NCBI GenBank assembly: GCA_002083405.1
Contig: LVWT01000017.1
Span: 62,001-126,000, forward strand
Reading direction: 5' to 3'
DNA: 64,000 bases
Source of the DNA: Nitrospira sp. SG-bin2
GTDB lineage: Bacteria; Nitrospirota; Nitrospiria; Nitrospirales; Nitrospiraceae
Of this stretch, positions 44,261-52,889 are shown one piece after another. Position numbers and translations under genes: made by a program. The notes beneath the pieces are model-generated. The model ran no database searches. It saw only the letters and a list, made by a program, of their open reading frames with translations, and was not told where the DNA came from. The number at the start of each line of letters is the position of its first letter. Position 1 is the first letter of the stretch.

Positions 44261-45073
44261 ATGAAGATTTTGGCGATTGAAACAGCGACGGCGTGGCAGA
44301 GTATCGCAATTCTGGAGGACGACGTTGTCTTAGCGAGGCGGGATCAGGATGCCGGCAGTGCTCATGGCCTGTTGCTCCTACCCTCCATCGATCGCATGCT
44401 TGCGGAGGCAGGTCTACAGCTCAGCAGCCTTGATGGGCTGGCCTGTTCGATCGGCCCAGGTTCGTTTACAGGCATTCGAGTGGGAGTGGCAACGTGTTTA
44501 GGACTGCGGGCTGCGACTGGTCTTCCGCTTGCCTTGGTTCCGACGCTGGAGGCGATGGCCTGGGGCGTGAGATCGACGATGTTTCCTATCTGCCCTATCT
44601 TGACGAGCCGTAGAGGGGAACTGTATTGGGCGATCTTTCGCCGGCAGGTTGAAGGAGGCCTGGATTGTATCTTGTCAGAACATGTCGGTCCACCAGGCTT
44701 GTTGGCCAAGAGTCTTCCCGAGCACTCATTGGTATTCGGCGACGGATGGGTGTCGATGGAATCAGAGATTCGTGCGGCATTGCCTTCGAACGCGACGGTT
44801 TCGCTGGGATCCCAGGAGGTTGCGAAACCATCCGCAGTCAATGTCGCTATTCTGGGCATGCATCGGCTTCGCCGAGGGGACGTCGCAGGTGATTGTGTGG
44901 CGCCGCGCTACGTTCAGCGGACGGAGGCGGAACTCAAATACGAACAGTCGGGCGGGCTGTCTGCAACAGCTCGCCGGCAGGAGCGAGTAGCGGTTGCGGC
45001 TTCCAAACAGTCGGCCAGGGGGCATCAACGGAAAGGGCAGGGATCTCGTCCGGGACGGTCGCATGACTCGTGA
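44261..45073 (+). CDS. tsaB: tRNA t6A synthesis protein TsaB
   Basis: A 270-residue ASKHA-fold protein: ILAIETATAWQSIAIL start, then GLACSIGPGSFTGIRVGVAT, the signature of the TsaB/YeaZ family. TsaB supports the TsaD-TsaE complex that attaches threonylcarbamoyl to A37 of ANN-decoding tRNAs. The C-terminal 40 residues are basic and low in complexity (RRQERVAVAASKQSARGHQRKG). The next gene, rimI, overlaps its end by 11 bases, a pairing common in bacteria. TsaD is encoded at 55.4 kb. Confidence 0.94.
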   Translation: MKILAIETATAWQSIAILEDDVVLARRDQDAGSAHGLLLLPSIDRMLAEAGLQLSSLDGLACSIGPGSFTGIRVGVATCLGLRAATGLPLALVPTLEAMAWGVRSTMFPICPILTSRRGELYWAIFRRQVEGGLDCILSEHVGPPGLLAKSLPEHSLVFGDGWVSMESEIRAALPSNATVSLGSQEVAKPSAVNVAILGMHRLRRGDVAGDCVAPRYVQRTEAELKYEQSGGLSATARRQERVAVAASKQSARGHQRKGQGSRPGRSHDS

Positions 45074-45611
45074 GTTTCCGGGTGAATGCCGGATTGTGCC
45101 GGCGACCGCTGAGATGCTGCCTGAACTTCTTGAGTTAGAAGAAGCTTGCTTCTCTGCCCCCTGGACGCGCAAAATGCTGGAAGCTGAATTGACCGGTAAC
45201 CAGTTCGCCCGATTTCTTGTTGCGACGGTTCACCAGAAAGCGGTGCCGTCAAATGGGACGATCGTGGGGTACCACTGCTTTTGGATCGTGTTTGAAGAGC
45301 TGCGACTGATGAACCTGGCCGTGCATGCATCGATGCGGAGGCGGGGAGTCGGGCGGGCGCTTGCAATCGAGGCCATCACTATGGGGTTGGCCCACGCGGC
45401 CACTCGTGCGGTACTTGAAGTGCGTTCCTCAAATGAGCCCGCGCAGCGCCTCTATCGGCAGCTGGGATTTGTTCCGGTCAGTACCCGCCGCAGTTATTAT
45501 ACGAATCCAATTGAAGATGCGGTATTGATGGCTATGGAGCCGCTGGTGATGCCGGCAGGCTCGCAGCACACCCGTATCGCAGGAGGAGAGGGAGTAATTC
45601 CAGCACAGTAA
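45063..45611 (+). CDS. rimI: Ribosomal-protein-alanine acetyltransferase RimI
   Basis: A 182-residue GNAT acetyltransferase from ATG 45063. Acetyl-CoA loop motif in RRRGVGRALAIEAI, the family block NLAVHASMRRRGVG, and the C-terminal LEVRSSNEPAQRLYRQLGF followed by SYYTNPIEDAVLM, which match RimI (S18 N-acetylation). The open frame extends upstream inside tsaB, but the overlapping start fits translational coupling. Confidence 0.9.
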   Translation: MTREFPGECRIVPATAEMLPELLELEEACFSAPWTRKMLEAELTGNQFARFLVATVHQKAVPSNGTIVGYHCFWIVFEELRLMNLAVHASMRRRGVGRALAIEAITMGLAHAATRAVLEVRSSNEPAQRLYRQLGFVPVSTRRSYYTNPIEDAVLMAMEPLVMPAGSQHTRIAGGEGVIPAQ

Positions 45612-45631
45612 CTTAACCGAGGAGGTGCCGC

Positions 45632-45874
45632 ATGTTGACAGACGATGCAATTGTCGAACGGCTTCGCCAAGCAAACTCGGAGTTTCGGGAACTGGAAGTC
45701 TCGCACCATCGGTTGGATCACGAACTTAATGAATTGCAGAGACGTCACGTGCTGACACCGGCGGAAGAACTTGAGAAAAAGCGGATCCAAAAGGAAAAGC
45801 TGGCTAAGAAAGACAAACTCGCGGAATTAATTCGGCTCTACCGCGAAGAAGGATTGCAGGCCGCCGCACATTGA
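45632..45874 (+). CDS. DUF465-type small coiled-coil protein
   Basis: An 80-residue protein with GAGGAGG before its ATG. Sequence HHRLDHELNELQRRH followed by LTPAEELEKKRIQKEKLAKKDKL is a two-helix DUF465 (YdcH-like) pattern. No enzyme function is known for the family; often found beside unrelated genes. Confidence 0.82.
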   Translation: MLTDDAIVERLRQANSEFRELEVSHHRLDHELNELQRRHVLTPAEELEKKRIQKEKLAKKDKLAELIRLYREEGLQAAAH

Positions 45875-45920
45875 AGGAGACGACCGGCCGCTGGGCCGAC
45901 CGGCGGCCGGATGCGTTGCC

Positions 45921-46697
45921 ATGAATCATCACATCAATCCGCTTGCTGTCCATATTCAGACCATCAAGCGTCGATTGGTCGTCATCGGGGTGGCTATTCT
46001 GGTCTCCTTGATCGTGACGTTTTCCTTCTCAGGTCAGATGGTGGCATGGCTGAATCGGCCGTTTCAGAACCAGCTGGTCTTTTATGGACCGACCGAAGCC
46101 CTATTCGCTTCCATTAAAGTCTCGCTCCTGGCGGCTGTGATTCTGAGCCTGCCCATCATTTTTTATCAATGCTGGAAATTCGTCGAGCCGGCACTATTGC
46201 CGAAGGAGCAACGCTGGGCCATTCCGCTGTTTTTTTTGGCAGCAGGCCTCTTTGCCCTCGGCTTGGTCTTCTGCAATCTGGTGATCCTTCCGCTGGTCAT
46301 CGACTTCTTCGTCAGTTTTGGGCTCGATCGGGACGTCACTCCGCAGCTGAGTGTGGGGACGTACATCGATTTTAACGTGAAGTTCCTGCTGATCTTCGGC
46401 TGTGCATTTGAGCTCCCGCTGGTGATGACGTTGCTGGCGGTGACCGGGGCGGTCTCAGCGCAGATGTTCGCGCGGTACCGCAAACATGCTATTCTGTCGA
46501 ATCTGATTTTGGCAGCCATTATTACGCCTGATGCGACGCTCTTTACGATGCTGCTGATGGCGGTCCCGTTGATGGCGTTGTATGAGATTGGAATTCTAGG
46601 CGCAAGGTTCTTTGGCCGAAGTTCAGCAGGCGGCGGGATCGATCTTCCGGTCGATCCTGATTTGCCGATCGGGACTGCGGGAACACGATTACGATGA
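45921..46697 (+). CDS. tatC: Twin-arginine translocase subunit TatC
   Basis: A 258-residue polytopic protein with six helices. Hallmarks: N-terminal HIQTIKRRLVVI, periplasmic GPTEALFASIKVSLL, FVEPALLPKEQRWAIP, PLVIDFFVSFG and ITPDATLFTMLLMAVPLMALYE (pieces). TatC is the receptor for twin-arginine signals, such as that of the subtilase at 16.3 kb. No tatA/B is adjacent. The next gene starts on its stop codon (overlap ATGATGA), so it is co-translated with a secreted BNR-repeat protein. Confidence 0.95.
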   Translation: MNHHINPLAVHIQTIKRRLVVIGVAILVSLIVTFSFSGQMVAWLNRPFQNQLVFYGPTEALFASIKVSLLAAVILSLPIIFYQCWKFVEPALLPKEQRWAIPLFFLAAGLFALGLVFCNLVILPLVIDFFVSFGLDRDVTPQLSVGTYIDFNVKFLLIFGCAFELPLVMTLLAVTGAVSAQMFARYRKHAILSNLILAAIITPDATLFTMLLMAVPLMALYEIGILGARFFGRSSAGGGIDLPVDPDLPIGTAGTRLR

Positions 46698-47761
46698 TGA
46701 AACGGTATGCGTTCGTGTGCGGTATGCGAATCCTGTCTGCAGGGGGACTGCTCTTCTGTCTTGCGCCTGAGATGTCGACGGCCGAAACGCCGGCGCCGGT
46801 TACCATTTCCGGAGAGGCTGCACGGGGTCCGTTTGATCAGTCGGCTGCCAGTGTTCAGGCGCTCGTGGTGACGGGGAGCGGCGCGGTCTATGCCGGCTCC
46901 TTTGGCCACGGAATTTTCCGCACGGCAGACAAAGGCTCAACATGGGTTCCGGTAGGAGGCGGCGTGACGGATCCTTTCATCTTGAGCTTGACGGTTGCGA
47001 GAGATGGGGCGGTCTATGCCGGGACATTCAGGGGTGGGGTCTTCCGTTCACATGACGATGGAAAGAGCTGGCAGTCGGTGAATGCCGGTTTAAAGCGGCT
47101 TGAAGTCAAGGCGTTGATGGCAGCTGAGGATGGACTCTATGCAGGGACGAGCGACGGTGTGTATCGGCTGAATGAACCTGAGGATCGATGGTCAGTCGTC
47201 ACCACCGGGTTGGACGACGTACTGGTCCATGCGTTGGCCCGATCCACGGACGGCACTCTCTACGCAGGAACATCAGGTAAAGGCGTTTTACGGTTTAAAC
47301 GTCATTCGTCCGGTTGGTCGCGCATGCAGCATGGCTTGAAGAATCATGAAGGCATGATCGAAAATTTCATTCGCGTGCTTGTCATCGATCAGGATCAGGG
47401 CATCCTGGCCGGCACCTTTGATGGCGGGGTGTTTCGGAGCGCCGACGGCGGGCTGACGTGGCGTTCGATCAGCCGGGCGTTGCCTAACGATTCCATCCGT
47501 GGGATTGTGCTGTTGGATCAGGGCGTGATTGTGGCCACAGGGAATGGTGTCTTTAAGACATCCGACAAGGGGAAACAATGGATTCCCGTGAACAAGGGGT
47601 TGACGAGTTTATCGGTCCAGTCGCTGATTAGCGTCGGCGGCGGCGGTCTTTATGCGGGGACAAGCGAGGGAGTGTTTCGCAGCGACGATGGGCTGACGTG
47701 GACGGCGGTCAATCAAGGGCTCGATGTCGGGATGGCGCCTCCGCCGTTCCTGTTTCGATAA
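46694..47761 (+). CDS. Exported BNR-repeat (beta-propeller) protein
   Basis: A 355-residue protein that begins on the tatC stop. Signal peptide to about residue 28 (LFCLAPEMSTAETP). Repeated Asp-box/BNR motifs: KGSTWVPVGGGV, GKSWQSVNAGL, GLTWRSISRAL, GKQWIPVNKGL and GLTWTAVNQGL, with YAGTSGKG-like strand ends; this makes a seven-bladed propeller. The class includes Ycf48-like assembly factors and sialidase-like proteins. Function not known. Confidence 0.82.
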   Translation: MMKRYAFVCGMRILSAGGLLFCLAPEMSTAETPAPVTISGEAARGPFDQSAASVQALVVTGSGAVYAGSFGHGIFRTADKGSTWVPVGGGVTDPFILSLTVARDGAVYAGTFRGGVFRSHDDGKSWQSVNAGLKRLEVKALMAAEDGLYAGTSDGVYRLNEPEDRWSVVTTGLDDVLVHALARSTDGTLYAGTSGKGVLRFKRHSSGWSRMQHGLKNHEGMIENFIRVLVIDQDQGILAGTFDGGVFRSADGGLTWRSISRALPNDSIRGIVLLDQGVIVATGNGVFKTSDKGKQWIPVNKGLTSLSVQSLISVGGGGLYAGTSEGVFRSDDGLTWTAVNQGLDVGMAPPPFLFR

Positions 47762-47788
47762 CGAATGAAAAGCGAAAGGATAGAGGTC

Positions 47789-48301
47789 ATGACAGAGGCT
47801 ACTGAAAAAACCCAGGCGAGAATCACAGTGACGAGCAAAGGAGCGGCGGTTGGTGACATGGTCATCAGATTCTTCCCCGATGTAGCGCCTGGCCATGTCG
47901 CTAATTTCGTCAAACTGTCGAAAGACGGTTTTTATAATGGCACAACCTTCCATCGCGTCATTCCCGGATTCATGATCCAGGGCGGTGATCCCAACAGCAA
48001 GAACCCCGATCGATCAATGCATGGAATGGGCGGGCCTGGCCACAAGGTCAAGGCCGAGTTCAACAGCAAACCCCATAAGCGCGGTATCGTATCGATGGCC
48101 AGGAGTAATGATCCTGACAGTGCCGGCTCACAATTTTTTATCTGCGTGGCTGATGCTAACTTTTTGGATTGGCAGTACACCGTCTTTGGCGAGGTTATCA
48201 GCGGCATGGAGGTGGCAGACACAGTGGTCGGGATGAAGCGGGACGGACGGGATAATCCGTTGGAGCGTGTGGAAATGACAGTCACGATCAGTGAGGGGTG
48301 A
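47789..48301 (+). CDS. Peptidyl-prolyl cis-trans isomerase (cyclophilin)
   Basis: A protein of about 170 residues from ATG 47789 (AAAGGA eight bases upstream); an earlier in-frame ATG at 47765 lacks a site. Cyclophilin core: FVKLSKDGFYNGTTFHRVIPGFMIQGGD, KRGIVSMARSNDPDSAGSQFFIC, DWQYTVFGEVISGMEV in pieces; the active-site arginine is in FHRV and the FMIQGGD and SQFFI blocks are intact. No signal peptide, so it acts in the cytoplasm. Confidence 0.93.
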   Translation: MTEATEKTQARITVTSKGAAVGDMVIRFFPDVAPGHVANFVKLSKDGFYNGTTFHRVIPGFMIQGGDPNSKNPDRSMHGMGGPGHKVKAEFNSKPHKRGIVSMARSNDPDSAGSQFFICVADANFLDWQYTVFGEVISGMEVADTVVGMKRDGRDNPLERVEMTVTISEG

Positions 48302-48326
48302 ATGGTAAGAGGTCAGGGGTGAAGAG

Positions 48327-49064
48327 ATGAGTCGCAAGCTGGAAATGAGGCGACCGTGGCGAAGGGCAGGGACCATCGCTCTAGCGCTTACTCTGTATCC
48401 CGTACTCAGCATGTCCGGTTGTGCAATTCCCCATGTCCCGTCACGAATCGTGTATGAAGATCCGGTGAACTATGTGCGGTTGGAGGAGGACAGGAAGGTC
48501 TTGCCAGAATGGCCGCAAAGCCATTTTTCACACCCTGCGACGGTGAGCAAGGGAGTGCTCCGGACTATTTTATCGGGCCTGAAGGTTCAGGAGCATCGGG
48601 TTGCCCCACTGCGATGGATCCAAGGAGAGGCGCCGCTGGAGCTGGTGTTCAATGATAACGAGGTGACGTTGCTGTCGGCGGAGATGGCTGACGCGCTGGC
48701 GCTGGCGCAGTACAATGAACGCGTCACGTTTTATTTGAGTGAGCCGCTCACATTTGCAAGGCGGACAATCACATCGGGTGGGCTTTACATACAAGGAACA
48801 GAGCTGCATCTTCTGTTGGGGAATTGGCGGATTATCTACGGGATTCCCACCTATGGCATGATCTACGATCGGCGTTATCCGATGAGGCCGACTGTGGCGA
48901 AGGGATTCGATCTTTTTTTTGAGCCGGCCGACGCAGTCATTCCACAGCAGAGCAGTGTCTTGGACAACCTATTAGCCAATTCGAAAGACGAGCTGGTTAT
49001 TGATCTCAGTAAGGTTACTACGCAGGAGCGGACGCCGGTGTCATTGCCCTCGAGTGTATTTTAG
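48327..49064 (+). CDS. Predicted lipoprotein of unknown function
   Basis: A 245-residue protein with an n-region (RRPWRRAGT), hydrophobic core and lipobox-like LSMSGC at residue 32, so it is likely lipid-anchored. The body has no motif I recognise; a mix of strands with a hydrophobic LHLLLGNWRIIYGIPTYGMI segment. It ends 40 bases before the convergent glycosyltransferase. Confidence 0.6.
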   Translation: MSRKLEMRRPWRRAGTIALALTLYPVLSMSGCAIPHVPSRIVYEDPVNYVRLEEDRKVLPEWPQSHFSHPATVSKGVLRTILSGLKVQEHRVAPLRWIQGEAPLELVFNDNEVTLLSAEMADALALAQYNERVTFYLSEPLTFARRTITSGGLYIQGTELHLLLGNWRIIYGIPTYGMIYDRRYPMRPTVAKGFDLFFEPADAVIPQQSSVLDNLLANSKDELVIDLSKVTTQERTPVSLPSSVF

Positions 49065-49103
49065 GGAATTATCGGACCGGCCTCCGGGGACTTCATGAAG
49101 GGC

Positions 49104-50132
49104 TTACCTCGAAGGAGGCTTTCGAAAATACATACGCGGTACTTCAGTAATGGCTTCGACAATCGTAGGCCAGCCGAGTTTGCTCTGACCCGCAAGCCGG
49201 TCGCGGAACCGGATTGGGATCTCGGAGATGGCCGCGCCAAGTTGGAGAGCCTGCCAGGCCATCTCGACTTGAAATACATACCCTTTCGCTTTGACGCGTG
49301 CGAGATCCATGTCAGCGAGGAGCTCCTGGCGGAAGCAGCGAAACCCTCCCGTCCAATCGTGAATGCGTGAGCCGAGAAAGATACTGACATAGGCATTCCC
49401 GAGCCGTGAGACCAGGCGTCTCTGCATGTTCCAGTCTTGTGTGCCTCCGCCGGGTATGTATCGGCTCCCGATGACTAAGTCTGCAGTGGTGCTTGCCTGG
49501 ATCATTCTCGGGATATCCCAAGGCGCGTGGCTGAAGTCGCAGTCCATTTCAACGATAAGCCGATAATTCCGCTCAAGTGCCCATTGGAAGCCGGCCACAT
49601 AGGCTGGTCCCAGCCCTTCCTTCTTGGCCCGGTGCAGCACATGCACATGCTTCAGTTGCCCGCTCAGTTCATCGGCCAATTGTCCTGTGCCGTCAGGCGA
49701 ATTGTCATCCACGACCAGGATATCCGCGATTAGATACTGTCCAATCGCTCGGATTAAGGCTTCGAGATTGTTCCGTTCATTATAGGTGGGCAGGACAATG
49801 AGCACGGAACGGTCAAAATGAAACGGGACGAGGGGTACGAGTTGCTTATTCGGTGCGGCCTGGACATAGCCAGGATAGTGTTCGTCGGAGGTGTTGAGTT
49901 GGCTGATCGCGATGCGGGCGCTGTCGACTCCTCGAGAGATCATGGCCTCAGCTATCTCAAAGTTCAGCGTCACATAGGCTTCATCTGGTCCCAATTCTCG
50001 TATGGCCGATAACTCGGATGCATGGGTGATCGGATAATAGCGAACAGTAGGGCGCATAGGCTCGGCTGATAAGGAATCAAAGGGCATGAGGAAGGAGCCA
50101 ATGGCACACAAGTGAACTACAATGCGCGCCAT
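49104..50132 (-). CDS. Polyprenol-phosphate-mannose-synthase-like family 2 glycosyltransferase with an N-terminal extension
   Basis: A protein of about 342 residues from ATG 50132; a TTG at 50240 is in frame but less convincing. The C-terminal 240 residues are a DPM1-like GT2: VLPTYNERNN, VVDDNSPDGT, EGLGPAYVAGFQWAL, MDCDFSHAP (DxD-type), and TGGFRCFRQELL. Uses GDP-mannose or similar to make a lipid-linked sugar. Odd: the first 100 residues start with a signal-like segment (MARIVVHLCAIGSFLM) and a beta-alpha region (YVTLNFEIAEAMISRG) not part of the GT fold; a signal peptide on a cytoplasmic enzyme is unexpected. This region may come from a fused gene remnant. Confidence 0.82.
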   Translation of the reverse strand: MARIVVHLCAIGSFLMPFDSLSAEPMRPTVRYYPITHASELSAIRELGPDEAYVTLNFEIAEAMISRGVDSARIAISQLNTSDEHYPGYVQAAPNKQLVPLVPFHFDRSVLIVLPTYNERNNLEALIRAIGQYLIADILVVDDNSPDGTGQLADELSGQLKHVHVLHRAKKEGLGPAYVAGFQWALERNYRLIVEMDCDFSHAPWDIPRMIQASTTADLVIGSRYIPGGGTQDWNMQRRLVSRLGNAYVSIFLGSRIHDWTGGFRCFRQELLADMDLARVKAKGYVFQVEMAWQALQLGAAISEIPIRFRDRLAGQSKLGWPTIVEAITEVPRMYFRKPPSR

Positions 50133-50139
50133 TGTAGTT
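50115..50139. promoter_or_regulatory. Perfect 10-bp palindrome over the glycosyltransferase start codon
   Basis: AACTACAATG (50115-50124) and CATTGTAGTT (50130-50139) are exact reverse complements around CGCGC. The proposed start ATG (50130-50132 on the plus coordinates) lies in the right arm. It may be an operator in the divergent region before the reductase gene, or an RNA hairpin that hides the start. Confidence 0.5.
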
Positions 50140-50280
50140 GACCACCGGCAGCGTGGCAAGCAGGAGACGGGCCATGAGATCTTCCCGCAGTCGTCCGGTA
50201 GGTTTTGACAGCTGATAAATGGCTGTGCTAACTTTCGCAAAACTTAGGGGTTTTCTACAACTTCTTGTAAGGGATAACGC

Positions 50281-51633
50281 ATGAGCATCGCACAATCGCA
50301 TGTTGTCATTGTTGTCGGCGCGGGGCCAGCTGGGATGGCGGTTGCGGGGAGCATGGCGAAGGCCGGCCATCACGTGATCATTCTGAATCGGGATATCAAA
50401 TTCGGCGGATTGGCGGAGTATGGAATTTTCCCTGCCAAACTCAAGCTCCGCGGCGGGCTAAAGAAACAATATTGGGAGTTGCTGGAACAGCCGAATGTTC
50501 ATTATTTCGGCAATGTATCGGTCGGGAACGGCAAGGATCTCACGGTTGAAGACGTGCGCGAAATGGGCGCCGGCGCTGTCGTGTTTACGATCGGCGCGCA
50601 AGGTACCAAAGCCATCGGCGTTGAAGGAGATTCCGCCCAAGGGGTCTACCATGCCAAAGACGTCGTGTATCACTTCAATCGGTTGCCGGGGTTTGGAGAT
50701 CGGCCGTTCGAAATGGGCAACCATGTCGCGGTGATCGGGGCCGGCGACGTCATGGTCGATATTGCGCATTGGCTGACCCGCTATAAAAAGGTGGAACGGG
50801 TTACAGCGATCGTTCGACGAGGGCCGGTCGAACGCAAGTACAATCCCAAAGAGATTCGCGCCGTCTGTGCCAATATGGACATCGACGGCATCAAGAAAGA
50901 ATTCGATCGGATCAAGGATCGGATGGCCGCCGTGGGGCAGAAGGCGGAAGAGGTATTTAAGGGTTTAACGGACGAGTTTACCAAGTGCGAACAGAAGGTC
51001 AGCGACACCAAGATGGGATTCAAATTCTTGGCCTCGCCGAAGCGCATTCTAGTCGACGCCAACAATCGAGTGCGTGGGCTTGAGATGGAAGATAATCGGC
51101 TGGATCCCAAGGGTGAGGATACAGTGGCGGTCGGCCTGAAACAGTATTATGAGTTTCCCTGCGATTCCGTGGTGTTTGCCGTAGGCGACAAGGTCGATGA
51201 AACCGTCGGACTTCCCTACAAGGGTGGGATGTTCGTCACCAACCCGAATAGGTCCGGGAACGATCCGGATGATTCGTTGTTTCAGGCCTATGATGAGAAA
51301 GCAGGAAAAGTGATTGAAGGCGTCTTTCTTGCGGGATGGGCGAGAAAAGCAAGCGAAGGCCTCGTTGGTGTGGCAAAGCGAGACGGAGATTGGTGTGCGG
51401 AGGTCGTGGAGCGCTACCTTGCATCAAAGAACTCAAGTGCTCAGGTCACAGACGTGCTGAATCGCTTGACTACGGTGTTGAAAGGTCGCAAAAGCCATCC
51501 GATCGATGTGAAGGGGCTTCGAGCGCTGGAGGGGGCGGAAAAAGCGCACCAGGGAACTTCTGATTGTATCGGAGAATTCAAATATGCGAGCAATCAGGAG
51601 ATGGTTTCGCTGATCGAACGGGGGAAAGCCTAG
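50281..51633 (+). CDS. Ferredoxin-NADP reductase-like flavoprotein (adrenodoxin reductase family)
   Basis: A 450-residue protein with FAD motif VVGAGPAGMAVAGSM near residue 11, an NADPH motif VAVIGAGDVMVDIAHWL near 150, and the C-terminal FLAGWARKASEGLVGVAKRDG, which matches the FprA/adrenodoxin reductase GWIKRGPxGxIGTNK region. A long helical insertion (about 190-240) is present. It probably moves electrons between NAD(P)H and a ferredoxin. In an organism of this type ferredoxin feeds reductive TCA reactions; that link is inference. Confidence 0.82.
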   Translation: MSIAQSHVVIVVGAGPAGMAVAGSMAKAGHHVIILNRDIKFGGLAEYGIFPAKLKLRGGLKKQYWELLEQPNVHYFGNVSVGNGKDLTVEDVREMGAGAVVFTIGAQGTKAIGVEGDSAQGVYHAKDVVYHFNRLPGFGDRPFEMGNHVAVIGAGDVMVDIAHWLTRYKKVERVTAIVRRGPVERKYNPKEIRAVCANMDIDGIKKEFDRIKDRMAAVGQKAEEVFKGLTDEFTKCEQKVSDTKMGFKFLASPKRILVDANNRVRGLEMEDNRLDPKGEDTVAVGLKQYYEFPCDSVVFAVGDKVDETVGLPYKGGMFVTNPNRSGNDPDDSLFQAYDEKAGKVIEGVFLAGWARKASEGLVGVAKRDGDWCAEVVERYLASKNSSAQVTDVLNRLTTVLKGRKSHPIDVKGLRALEGAEKAHQGTSDCIGEFKYASNQEMVSLIERGKA

Positions 51634-51769
51634 CAGAGTGCTGAAAGATTCGGCCGACAGCCTGTTCTGGTTGTGCCGACGTGTAGTGCGCGGAACCCAC
51701 GAAGGTGTGGGCACCAGGGTTTTCCGGTAGGTTGTCCAAAGACAGCGGATGCCGGATTTTCCGGCTCCA

Positions 51770-52645
51770 TCATCCGTCTCCCCACTTCAATTTTTCACGC
51801 AATACTTCGTAGTAATGGCTTTCCGGAAACCGGATCAGCTTGGTTCGGTGTTCCGAGGCCTGAATGACTGCCGTATCTCCCTGTGTCATGGCAATGCCGA
51901 CTTGTCCGTCGAGCGTGGCCATCGCTCCTTCATCTTTGCTGGTCAAGGTGACCTCGATTTCAGCATTGCCGGGGACGATCAGCGGACGATGAGTCAGCGT
52001 GTGGGGGCTGATCGGCGTCAGGATCAATGATTGTACAGCGGGATTAATGATGGGTCCTCCGGCCGACATTGAGTAGGCGGTGGAGCCGGTTGGCGTCGCA
52101 ACGATCAGGCCGTCCGCTCGCAGGTTTGTCACGAACTGGCCCTGAATAGCGATCTTCAATTCAATCATGCGGGCCAGAGTGCCTTTACTGATCACGACAT
52201 CATTGAGCACGATGCCACGGGCCACTGTCTCTCCGTGCCGATGGACATGCGTCTGCAACATCAGCCGTTCATCGAGGGTGAAATCATTGGCGAAGACCCG
52301 ATCGAGCGAGGCGTAGAGATTATCAAGGCGTACTTCGGTCAGGAATCCGAGGCCGCCCATATTCACGCCCAATATGGGAATGCTTCGTTCTGCGGCCAGC
52401 CGTGCTGCATTGAGAATAGTTCCATCACCGCCTAGGATCAGCAGGACGTCAGATTGGATGGCCAATTGGGTCTTTTGAATTCCGCCCTGTTCGCTCAGCA
52501 GCGAGGCAGACGTCGTATCGAGCAGGACCGTGATGTGCCGATCTCTGAGCCAGGTCACTACTCCCTGCAGAGTAGGTTTGACCTCGGGAAATTTTGGCTT
52601 TGTCAGAATTCCGACGCTTTTGCTTTTCATGGATATGGCATTCAA
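51770..52645 (-). CDS. nadK: NAD kinase
   Basis: A 291-residue enzyme (ATG 52645; an ATG at 52630 also fits). Diagnostic GGDGTILNAARL (residues about 72-83) is the ATP/NAD-binding loop, followed by VNMGGLGFLTEV, the DGLIVATPTGSTAYSMSAGGP block and LTHRPLIVPGNAEI. It phosphorylates NAD to NADP. Divergent from the clpC gene, convergent with the reductase above. Confidence 0.94.
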   Translation of the reverse strand: MNAISMKSKSVGILTKPKFPEVKPTLQGVVTWLRDRHITVLLDTTSASLLSEQGGIQKTQLAIQSDVLLILGGDGTILNAARLAAERSIPILGVNMGGLGFLTEVRLDNLYASLDRVFANDFTLDERLMLQTHVHRHGETVARGIVLNDVVISKGTLARMIELKIAIQGQFVTNLRADGLIVATPTGSTAYSMSAGGPIINPAVQSLILTPISPHTLTHRPLIVPGNAEIEVTLTSKDEGAMATLDGQVGIAMTQGDTAVIQASEHRTKLIRFPESHYYEVLREKLKWGDG

Positions 52646-52889
52646 TGATCTATCAGACAGGGAGTGCGCGATTCTATCGGGACGGTTCTTTTCATGTCAA
52701 CGAGCCCAACGGCCCTATCGCGTGTGTCTGACCACAGGTGCGATTCGTGGGTTCGGCGGAATGACTCTGCCGGTTTCCCTCGCAATCTTGACTCTATGAA
52801 ATGCTCTGGTTAAACTTAGGCCAAGTTTTTCGATAGGTTTCGCACGAACACGGAAATCTCACAGCCGGTATCCATCAGGAGGAGGCAGG

